Positions 1 to 5,406 of a stretch of DNA of 11,480 nucleotides are shown one piece after another (the stretch's first letter is position 1; each line of letters opens with the position of its first letter). The stretch lies in NCBI GenBank assembly GCA_017503885.1, contig JAFVSF010000066.1, forward strand, positions 1 to 11,480, written 5' to 3'. Under the pieces are notes generated by a model, which did no database searches, was not told where the DNA came from, and worked only from the letters and a program-made list of their open reading frames with translations. The DNA is from Clostridia bacterium. Lineage in GTDB: Bacteria; Bacillota; Clostridia; Christensenellales; Borkfalkiaceae. A program made the position numbers and the translations under genes.

Positions 1-694
1 ATGCAGAACCCGACCAATCGCCCTCGCAAACGACCTCGCTGGGGAGATTAAACTCTTGATTTCCTTGAATAACGATGCTATTGCCCAACTTTTTATATTT
101 TATACCAGATTTTTCTAGCACGGAAAGGGTTATGTTTATATAGTCTTTACTTACCACTTTACCTTGCAAAACAATCTCGCTATCTTCTTTTAAAATAGGC
201 AAAGCAAGTAAAAGTCCCGTTACGTACTGGGAACTAACCGAAGCGTCGATACAAAATCTACCACCTTTTAGTTCTCCACTTAATTTCCATTTATCTACAG
301 TTATTCCGTGATTTTTAAGTTCTTCAAGCAGAGCGTCGCTAGGGCGTGATAAAAGTTTTGCACTACCTGTAAAAATAGCGTTTGCCCCCAAAGCACAACT
401 TACGGAAAGTAAAAATCGAAGTGTAGAGCCACTTTCATTGCAGTCTAAAAACGCACCCTTTTTAACCTCTTTTATACCGTCTACAAAGGCGTTGCCCTCA
501 CAAAGCGTAACACTTGCACCAAGGGCGTTTAGACAGTTGCAAGTTGCTATGACGTCGGCTGAATTGCCAACGTTTTTTATAACGGTTTTTCCCTTTTTAA
601 GTGCAGATGCAATCAAAAGTCTATGCGCCACCGATTTAGACGGTGGTGCAACTATTTGACCATTTGCAATGAAAGGGGTAATTTTTACTACCAT
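1..694 (-). CDS. aroA: 3-phosphoshikimate 1-carboxyvinyltransferase (EPSP synthase), partial
   Basis: Sixth step of the shikimate pathway: transfers enolpyruvyl from PEP to shikimate-3-phosphate, in the cytoplasm. I translated it by hand from the reverse strand. The frame is open from ATG at 694 to the window edge (231 codons), so about half of a usual ~430-residue enzyme is present and the C-terminus lies outside. Seen: PPSKSVAHRLLIAS near residue 17 (the PGSKS phosphate-binding motif), NESGSTLRFLL near 87 (PEP-binding NxGTxxR-like loop), SRPSDALLEEL near 115, SSQYVTGLLLALP near 155, and EGDWSGSA at the visible end (family EGDWS/EGDAS). The start overlaps the aroB stop by one base (TAATG), and a GGAG 8 nt upstream lies inside the last aroB codons, so translation is probably coupled. 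It is the last visible gene of the aroF-tyrA-aroB-aroA operon. Identity is very likely. Confidence 0.95.
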   Translation of the reverse strand, partial: MVVKITPFIANGQIVAPPSKSVAHRLLIASALKKGKTVIKNVGNSADVIATCNCLNALGASVTLCEGNAFVDGIKEVKKGAFLDCNESGSTLRFLLSVSCALGANAIFTGSAKLLSRPSDALLEELKNHGITVDKWKLSGELKGGRFCIDASVSSQYVTGLLLALPILKEDSEIVLQGKVVSKDYINITLSVLEKSGIKYKKLGNSIVIQGNQEFNLPSEVVCEGDWSGSA

Positions 695-1713
695 TACATA
701 AGCTCCATAAGTTTTTCAAGAGGCATTTTAACAACCTCGATATTTGCTATATCTTTTATAAGAATAAGGCTTACAGCCCCACTCTCTGCTTTTTTATCAA
801 TCTTAATTTTAGACAATAATTCTTGCTTTGAAAAATCTATCGACAAATCAAAATCTTTACAGTTTAAAAGAGCCTTTAACTCTTTTTTCTTCTCTTCACT
901 ATGTCCGTAAAATTTGCAGGAAATATCTATGATTTTGTCTATCCCCTTTGCTACGCAAAGCCCGTGAGAAAAAGCGTACCCTGATAAACTTTCAACTGCG
1001 TGACCTATGGTGTGACCTAAATTAAGTTTAGCCCTTTCTCCTCTATCAAACTCGTCGTTTTCCACGTATTTTTTCTTAACTTCAAGACATTTTAAAATTA
1101 GGTCTTCAACCTCGCCGTTTTTTACATCTTCTAAGGTTACTCCTTTGTCTAAAAAGGCGTATTTAACCACCTCTCCAAGTCCACACTCTATTTCTCTTTG
1201 CGAGAGTGATTCAAGCGAAGAAGTAGCGATATAAACAAGCGACGGAGCATAAAACGCACCTACTAAATTCTTACCTTCTGCAAGATTTACGGCTGTTTTT
1301 CCTCCTATAGATGAGTCTACGCAAGAAAGTAAAGTCGTAGGGCAAGCAAGGTATGTAATACCTCTCATATACGTAGAGGCAACAAAGCCACAGAGGTCGC
1401 CGATAACACCACCACCAACTGCCAAAACGCCGTCTCCTCTAGTAAAGTTATTCTCTGCTAAAAACGAGAGAAGTCTTACGTAGTTTTCTATATTTTTAGT
1501 ATCTTCTCCAGCAGGGAGTATTACTTCTAAAAGTTCATAGTTAGCAAGTTGTCTTTTTACGTCGCTAGAAAAAAGAGGGTGTGTGTTTTGGTCGTAAACG
1601 ATTAAAAGTTTACCGTGAAACAACTTTTCAACCTTTTCGCTAAGACGAGAAAAGTCTTTTTCAAGCACTATTTCATATTCTCTTTTTGATGCTTTTACCG
1701 ATAAAACTTTCAT
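694..1713 (-). CDS. aroB: 3-dehydroquinate synthase
   Basis: Converts DAHP to 3-dehydroquinate, the second shikimate-pathway step; NAD- and divalent-metal-dependent, cytoplasmic. The 339 residues fit the family. Seen: nucleotide-binding GGGVIGDLCGF at 100-110, PTTLLSCVDSSIGGKTAVN at 125-143, and GKNLVGAF at 147-154. The probable metal ligands are E181 (GLGEVVKY), H234 (NLGHTIGHAVE) and H250 (SHGLCVAKG). The usual HGEAV is HGLCV here, a mild departure next to a ligand. The start overlaps the tyrA stop by four bases (ATGA), with AAGGG 9 nt upstream, and the stop overlaps the aroA start. The gene therefore sits mid-operon and should be controlled by the attenuator upstream of aroF. Confidence 0.97.
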   Translation of the reverse strand: MKVLSVKASKREYEIVLEKDFSRLSEKVEKLFHGKLLIVYDQNTHPLFSSDVKRQLANYELLEVILPAGEDTKNIENYVRLLSFLAENNFTRGDGVLAVGGGVIGDLCGFVASTYMRGITYLACPTTLLSCVDSSIGGKTAVNLAEGKNLVGAFYAPSLVYIATSSLESLSQREIECGLGEVVKYAFLDKGVTLEDVKNGEVEDLILKCLEVKKKYVENDEFDRGERAKLNLGHTIGHAVESLSGYAFSHGLCVAKGIDKIIDISCKFYGHSEEKKKELKALLNCKDFDLSIDFSKQELLSKIKIDKKAESGAVSLILIKDIANIEVVKMPLEKLMELM

Positions 1714-2555
1714 CTTATTTTACCCTTATCAATAGATATTTTCAAATCGCTACCCTCTTTTAAAAGGTCGTAAAGTTTCTGCTCGTCCCCACTACCCAAC
1801 GCTTTAGAATACTCTAAAAGTCTAGCTATAAGTCCGTCAAGTTCGTTTTTTAGCAAATCACGGTTGTCCATCATAAGTTCCGTCCACATAGTTGGATTAA
1901 GCCTTGCAACCCTCGTTAAATCACGATAACTGCCTGCTGAAAAACCAAAGTGACTGCTTGCCATAGGGCTTTTAATAAAAGCGTTCGAAACTATATGACA
2001 AAGTTGAGAAGTGAAAGCAATTATTTCGTCGTGGCGGTATGCAGTGGAAAAAACAGCCTCTGAAAAACCAACCGACAAAAACAAATCTCTAACTCTTTCT
2101 AACGTAAAAATATCTGCCTTTACTGGAACGACTACGCACGTAGCCTTTTCAAACAAGGTGGAAATCGACCTATCTATACCTGAAAACTCTCTTCCTGCCA
2201 TAGGGTGTGCCCCTATAAAAGAAACGTGAGGATACGTTAAAGAAAGTTCTTTCATATCCTCTTCAATACCCCTTTTTATACCACAAAAATCCATTAAGAT
2301 TGCACCGTCTTTCATCTTTGATAGATAGTTTTTTGCAACCTCTTTAAAGGCTCTTGGGTATACCGAAATAACGAGCAAATCAAGGTCTGCAACCTTAGTT
2401 TCGTTTAAAGGCTCGTCTATAGCACCGACGAGTTCTGCTTTTAAAAGCACGTCGGGATTTATATCAAACCCATAAACCTTGTTATCGGTTAATTTTTTTA
2501 GGCTTTTACCAAAACTCGCACCAATAAGCCCGAGCCCAACTATTCCTATATTCAT
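1710..2555 (-). CDS. tyrA: Prephenate dehydrogenase (TyrA family)
   Basis: Oxidative decarboxylation of prephenate to 4-hydroxyphenylpyruvate, the committed step to tyrosine. Seen: N-terminal Rossmann fold with GLGLIG at 7-12 and an acidic D31 after the second strand, which suggests NAD+ rather than NADP+. The conserved catalytic-region GAHPMAGRE is at 115-123, a second conserved His at 187 (QLCHIVSNAF), and the family block SYRDLTRVARLNPTMW at 209-224. At 281 residues it is a stand-alone catalytic protein without a C-terminal ACT regulatory domain, so feedback control may rest on AroF and on the leader. Prephenate versus arogenate preference cannot be told from sequence alone. It starts 1 nt after the aroF stop, with only a weak ribosome site (AAGG, 15 nt upstream), so it probably relies on coupling. 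It overlaps aroB by 4 nt. Confidence 0.95.
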   Translation of the reverse strand: MNIGIVGLGLIGASFGKSLKKLTDNKVYGFDINPDVLLKAELVGAIDEPLNETKVADLDLLVISVYPRAFKEVAKNYLSKMKDGAILMDFCGIKRGIEEDMKELSLTYPHVSFIGAHPMAGREFSGIDRSISTLFEKATCVVVPVKADIFTLERVRDLFLSVGFSEAVFSTAYRHDEIIAFTSQLCHIVSNAFIKSPMASSHFGFSAGSYRDLTRVARLNPTMWTELMMDNRDLLKNELDGLIARLLEYSKALGSGDEQKLYDLLKEGSDLKISIDKGKIR

Positions 2556-2556
2556 A

Positions 2557-3570
2557 TTATCTTCTTACCTTATTAACGAGTGGCAACATTACGTCTACAC
2601 CCTTTACAACCTCATCAAATTGCTCTGGGCGAAGTGATTGAGCACCGTCGCAAAGTGCTTTAGCCGGATCGTTGTGAACTTCTATCATAAGACCATCTGC
2701 GCCTGCACCAACCGAGGCAAGCGACAACGGTTTAACCAATCTTGAAAGACCTGATGCGTGGCTTGGATCTACAACTACAGGAAGGTGAGTTTTTTCTTTT
2801 AAAAGAGGAATCGCAGAAAGGTCAAGAGTATTTCTAGTCATAGGCTCGAACGTTCTTATACCTCTTTCACAAAGAACGACTTGGCGATTGCCCTCTGACA
2901 TAATGTATTCAGCACTCATAAGCCACTCTTCAATAGTGTTTGCAAGACCTCTCTTCAAAAGTACTGGCTTATTTAACTTACCCACAGCCTTTAAAAGTTC
3001 AAAGTTTTGCATATTTCTAGCACCGATTTGCACCATATCAACGTCTTCAAAAAGGTCGATATGAGCAACGGACATAATTTCGGTAACTATTGGCATACCG
3101 GTTTCTGCCTTAGCCTTTTTCAAAAGTTCCAAGCCCTCTGCTTTAAGGCCTTGGAAAGCGTATGGAGATGTTCTTGGTTTGAACGCACCACCTCTTAAAA
3201 AGTTAGCACCCGACGCTTTAACCGCTTTTGCAACGGCTATGATTTGCTCTTCACTCTCTACCGAGCATGGTCCTGCGATTATTTGGAAATTATCTCCACC
3301 AAACTTGTGTCCACCTACGTCGACTATAGTATCGTCTGGATGAAATTTTCTATTAGCACTCTTATATGGTTCTTGAATTCTCTTTACGTTTTCAACGATA
3401 TCCATTGAGCGAACGAGGTCTATATCTACCTTTGGCGTATCGCCAACCAAACCTAAAACTGTAGAATGCTCGCCCACGCTTATATCAACACCGAGCCCTT
3501 GTCCTTTAACCCATTTGATAAGATTGTCTAACTGTTTTTCATCACAATTCTTTTTTACTACGATAATCAT
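2557..3570 (-). CDS. aroF: 3-deoxy-7-phosphoheptulonate (DAHP) synthase, type I-beta with N-terminal regulatory domain
   Basis: First committed step of aromatic biosynthesis: condenses PEP and erythrose-4-phosphate. Residues 1-~70 form the ferredoxin-like (ACT-like) extension found in the Thermotoga-type I-beta enzyme, where it mediates Tyr/Phe feedback inhibition. The catalytic TIM barrel follows. Seen: AGPCSVES at 99-106, [17 protein letters not shown] at 126-142, [15 protein letters not shown] at 180-194, KPVLLKRG at 201-208, CERGIRTFE at 234-242, VDPSHASG at 267-274 and [13 protein letters not shown] at 290-302. Metal ligands C102, H271, E297 and D308 line up almost residue for residue with the T. 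maritima enzyme. The start is set by GGAG (3578-3581) 7 nt before ATG. It is the first structural gene of the operon and lies directly behind a Tyr/Phe attenuator, so both enzyme activity and transcription are likely end-product controlled. The symbol follows Firmicutes use of aroF/aroA(G) for this family. Confidence 0.96.
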   Translation of the reverse strand: MIIVVKKNCDEKQLDNLIKWVKGQGLGVDISVGEHSTVLGLVGDTPKVDIDLVRSMDIVENVKRIQEPYKSANRKFHPDDTIVDVGGHKFGGDNFQIIAGPCSVESEEQIIAVAKAVKASGANFLRGGAFKPRTSPYAFQGLKAEGLELLKKAKAETGMPIVTEIMSVAHIDLFEDVDMVQIGARNMQNFELLKAVGKLNKPVLLKRGLANTIEEWLMSAEYIMSEGNRQVVLCERGIRTFEPMTRNTLDLSAIPLLKEKTHLPVVVDPSHASGLSRLVKPLSLASVGAGADGLMIEVHNDPAKALCDGAQSLRPEQFDEVVKGVDVMLPLVNKVRR

Positions 3571-3583
3571 TGTCTAACTCCAT

Positions 3584-3612
3584 AAAAAAAGACCGATATA
3601 ATATCGGTCTTT
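3584..3612 (-). terminator. Attenuator (intrinsic terminator) in the aroF leader
   Basis: On the minus strand an 11-bp perfect stem (AAAGACCGATA at 3612-3602 with TATCGGTCTTT at 3598-3588, loop TTA) runs into seven U residues (3590-3584). It lies between the aro promoter and the aroF ribosome site, about 13 nt before the ATG, so it cannot end an upstream gene: its job must be conditional termination of the aro transcript. Its 5' arm also pairs with an upstream strand (see the antiterminator entry). Confidence 0.9.
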
Positions 3613-3659
3613 ACGATTTTTTTGTACACGAAAAATACCGATATTTTATTAAATATGGT
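3600..3659 (-). promoter_or_regulatory. Antiterminator / anti-antiterminator segments of the aro attenuator
   Basis: Segment 1 (ACCATATTT, 3659-3651) covers the last codons and the stop of the leader peptide. It can pair with segment 2 (AAATATCGGT, 3646-3637) in a 9-bp helix with one bulged C. Segment 2 (AATATCGGT, 3645-3637) is perfectly complementary over 9 bp to segment 3 (ACCGATATT, 3608-3600), which is most of the 5' arm of the terminator. Complementary AU tracts between segments 2 and 3 could stack on this helix. Stalling at the Tyr/Phe codons would mask segment 1 and let 2:3 form (read-through). Reaching the stop codon would mask segment 2 and let the terminator form. With no translation, 1:2 forms and termination follows. 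The pairings are seen; the regulatory logic is inferred from the E. coli trp/pheA model. Confidence 0.85.
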
Positions 3660-3705
3660 CAACAAAATAATATGCAAAATAATAGTAAGCAAAGTATTTG
3701 TTCAT
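3649..3705 (-). CDS. Aromatic operon leader peptide (Tyr/Phe-rich, 18 aa)
   Basis: A short ORF in the aroF leader reads MNKYFAYYYFAYYFVDHI: six Tyr and three Phe codons out of 18, with the densest run at codons 4-14. An AAGGA ribosome site (3717-3713) stands 7 nt before the ATG, and the predicted transcription start is ~43 nt upstream. The stop codon lies inside a strand that competes with the antiterminator. Leader peptides of this kind have no function as proteins; the ribosome's progress over the control codons senses charged tRNA-Tyr and tRNA-Phe. Composition, ribosome site, position and downstream secondary structure agree, so this is very unlikely to be chance. Tyr is probably the main signal, with Phe also able to contribute. 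Confidence 0.9.
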   Translation of the reverse strand: MNKYFAYYYFAYYFVDHI

Positions 3706-3754
3706 TTTCTTGTCCTTTTTAATAATCTAGGATATTTCGTTCCCTTTTTTTATG

Positions 3755-3783
3755 AGTATATACCTATTTTAGTCAAAAGTCAA
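3755..3783 (-). promoter_or_regulatory. Sigma-A-type promoter of the aro operon
   Basis: On the minus strand, TTGACT (-35, 3783-3778), a 17-nt spacer, then TATACT (-10, 3760-3755). The predicted start is near 3748. This gives a leader of ~43 nt before the leader peptide and ~178 nt before aroF. No other equally good promoter is seen in the aroF upstream region. Confidence 0.8.
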
Positions 3784-3796
3784 CCATTTATATAAG

Positions 3797-3819
3797 ATTT
3801 TATTATGCAATAATAAAAT
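3797..3819. promoter_or_regulatory. AT-rich perfect inverted repeat between divergent promoters
   Basis: Ten-base arms ATTTTATTAT and ATAATAAAAT around a gca centre. The centre (3808) is nearly midway between the -35 boxes of the aro promoter (3783) and the aminotransferase promoter (3837), 25 and 29 bp away. It could be an operator for a regulator shared by both genes, or simply UP-element-like AT-rich DNA. It matches no regulator site I can name. Confidence 0.45.
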
Positions 3820-3836
3820 TGTAAGCTCAACTTGAG

Positions 3837-3865
3837 TTGACTTTTTTACTTATTAGTGTTATATT
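3837..3865 (+). promoter_or_regulatory. Sigma-A-type promoter of the aminotransferase gene
   Basis: TTGACT (3837-3842), 17-nt spacer, TATATT (3860-3865). The predicted start is near 3872, leaving only a ~17-nt leader, which holds the ribosome site AGGAG (3875-3879), 9 nt before the ATG. No room remains for a leader peptide or riboswitch, unlike on the aro side. Overlapping short inverted repeats (CTCAA-c-TTGAG and TCAAC-ttga-GTTGA) lie across the -35 and could be an operator. Confidence 0.75.
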
Positions 3866-3888
3866 GTTTGCATTAGGAGATTTATATA

Positions 3889-5064
3889 ATGGTTAACGAA
3901 AAACTACTTGCACTTGGCAAGCATCGCTCTGAAATTAGAGAACTTTTTGAATATGGCAAAACTCTTTCGCTAAAAGGTTTACCCGTTTGCGACCTAACCC
4001 TTGGCAACCCGTCTGCCCCAACCCCAACTTGGGTAACCGACGCATTGTTAAAAGGAATTAATAGCGAAAACGTACACGCTTACACCTCTGCACAAGGCTC
4101 TCAAAAGGCAAGACAAGTCGTTGCAGACCTTTTAAACGCTTACCACAAAACACACTTTTCAAGTGAGGGCATAATCTTAACTTGTGGTGCAGCGGCATCT
4201 CTTTGTGGAGTTATAAAGACCTTAACTGAAAGTGATACGGATGAGATTGCTGTGCTTACGCCATACTTTCCAGAGTATAAAGTCTTTATAGAAAACGCAG
4301 GGGCAAAGTTCGTACCAATACCTTTTGCAACGAGCGATTTTTCCGTCGATTACAACGCACTTGAAAATCTAATCACAGAAAGCACCAAGGCACTTATAAT
4401 AAACAACCCTAACAATCCGTCTGGAAAAGTTTATACAAGCCAAGAAATCGAATTCATTACTAAAATATTAAACGAAAAACAAAATAAGTTTAACCATCCT
4501 ATTTTCATAATATCAGACGAGCCGTATAGAGAAATAGTTTTTGACGGTGCTAAGCTTCCTTGTATAGCAGACCTTTATAAAAATACTATTATTTGCTATT
4601 CTTTCAGTAAAAGCCTTTCTCTTCCTGGAGAGCGTATCGGTTATATAGCTGTTTCTAACGAAATTTATGGATTTAACGACTTATACGCAGGTTTTTTAGG
4701 AGCACTTCGCTCGGTTGGATACGTTTGTGCACCTAGTATTTTTCAGTACGTAATAGAAAATTTTAAGCAAGAATTTTCTGACTTTTCAATTTATGAAAGC
4801 AATAAAAATATCCTCACGTCGGGGCTTTTAGAAGCAGGCTTTATATGCAACAACCCTAAAGGTGCTTTTTATCTTATGGTAAAAGCACCAGACGGCAACT
4901 CTAAAAAAATGAGCGAAATGGCAAAGCAGATTGGACTTTTAATAGTCCCTGCCGACAGTTTTGGTGCTAGTGGATACGTGAGGCTTGCAACTTGCGTTTC
5001 TAAGCAGACGGCACAAAACGCCGTTACACTTTTTAAAACCCTCGCTAAAGAATATAAACTTTAA
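3889..5064 (+). CDS. PLP-dependent class I/II aminotransferase, probably aromatic
   Basis: Fold-type I aminotransferase of the aspartate aminotransferase superfamily, 391 residues, full length and cytoplasmic. Seen: NNPNNPSGKVY at 172-182 (N175 contacts PLP), ISDEPYREI at 208-216 (D210 pairs with the pyridine nitrogen, Y213), and SFSKSLSLPGERIGY at 238-252. K241 is the Schiff-base lysine and R249 binds phosphate. R365 in GYVRLATC probably binds the substrate carboxylate. It starts at the ATG behind AGGAG and is divergent from the aro operon, which contains no transaminase. The context therefore suggests the last step, 4-hydroxyphenylpyruvate or phenylpyruvate to Tyr or Phe. That assignment is inference; aspartate, alanine or branched-chain substrates are possible, so no symbol is given. 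Confidence 0.9.
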   Translation: MVNEKLLALGKHRSEIRELFEYGKTLSLKGLPVCDLTLGNPSAPTPTWVTDALLKGINSENVHAYTSAQGSQKARQVVADLLNAYHKTHFSSEGIILTCGAAASLCGVIKTLTESDTDEIAVLTPYFPEYKVFIENAGAKFVPIPFATSDFSVDYNALENLITESTKALIINNPNNPSGKVYTSQEIEFITKILNEKQNKFNHPIFIISDEPYREIVFDGAKLPCIADLYKNTIICYSFSKSLSLPGERIGYIAVSNEIYGFNDLYAGFLGALRSVGYVCAPSIFQYVIENFKQEFSDFSIYESNKNILTSGLLEAGFICNNPKGAFYLMVKAPDGNSKKMSEMAKQIGLLIVPADSFGASGYVRLATCVSKQTAQNAVTLFKTLAKEYKL

Positions 5065-5068
5065 TAGC

Positions 5069-5102
5069 AAACGGTGTTGCGAAAATTTGCAATGCCGTTT
5101 TT
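5069..5102 (+). terminator. Intrinsic terminator of the aminotransferase gene
   Basis: AAACGGTGTTGC (5069-5080) pairs with GCAATGCCGTTT (5089-5100) over 12 bp including two G-U pairs, with an 8-nt loop and a run of five T (5098-5102). It begins 4 nt after the stop codon. Confidence 0.85.
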
Positions 5103-5108
5103 ACATTT

Positions 5109-5360
5109 GGCTATGTCACAACGTATGACTGATTAATTTTAAAGGGTTAGATACGAGGCAACGTGACGTTGCATCCGTGTATTTAGCCTAACTCTTACAA
5201 AGTGAGATTTAAAGGGGGAGAAACAAGGTAGGCAAGGCTCACAAAGAATTTGGGGGTGGGATAGACCTTGTTGGTCGTCCCAGTCACAAATACTTTGTAG
5301 AAACGACGCATACCGACGTTTATACGCCTTTAAATATCAGTCACGAGTTGTGATAGAGCC
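5109..5360. mobile_element. 252-bp structured element with terminal inverted repeats (MITE-like or structured RNA)
   Basis: There is no ORF of note. Termini 5109-5133 and 5336-5360 are inverted repeats matching at 20 of 25 positions, both beginning GGCT and both containing TCACAAC and GACTGAT. Inside are two long hairpins. One spans 5144-5194 (GGGTTAG/CTAACTC outer pairs, GCAACG-tga-CGTTGC at the tip). The other spans 5241-5298 (ACAAAGAATTTG with CAAATACTTTGT, one mismatch; inner TGGGA, GACC / GGTC, TCCCA). The second is enclosed by ATTTAAAGG (5207-5215) and CCTTTAAAT (5327-5335). A second copy of TTTAAAGGG at 5138-5146 could pair with the same strand. No clear target duplication is seen. The GGCT ends recall ISL3-type insertion sequence ends, but that is from memory. 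A non-autonomous transposable element is favoured; a structured non-coding RNA is the alternative. Confidence 0.6.
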
Positions 5361-5366
5361 TATTTT

Positions 5367-5400
5367 AAAAGCCCCTTGTGCGATTATGCACAAGGGGCTT
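5367..5400 (-). terminator. Intrinsic terminator of the lipoprotein gene
   Basis: Perfect 13-bp stem (AAGCCCCTTGTGC at 5369-5381 with GCACAAGGGGCTT at 5388-5400, loop of 6), 6 nt past the stop codon. On the minus strand it ends in four T. On the plus strand the T run is poorer, so it serves mainly the minus-strand gene. Confidence 0.85.
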
Positions 5401-5406
5401 ATCATA

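Noticed and set aside
438..910. Plus-strand frames opposite aroA and aroB
   Set aside because: Antisense shadows of strongly supported minus-strand genes; no ribosome sites or recognisable protein features.
3571..3888. T-box riboswitch upstream of aroF
   Set aside because: No T-box consensus sequence or specifier-loop architecture is visible, and the leader is too short. The Tyr/Phe-rich translated leader explains the terminator better.
5109..5360. 6S RNA, RNase P RNA or tmRNA
   Set aside because: None of the conserved core sequences are seen, and the inverted termini fit a mobile element better.
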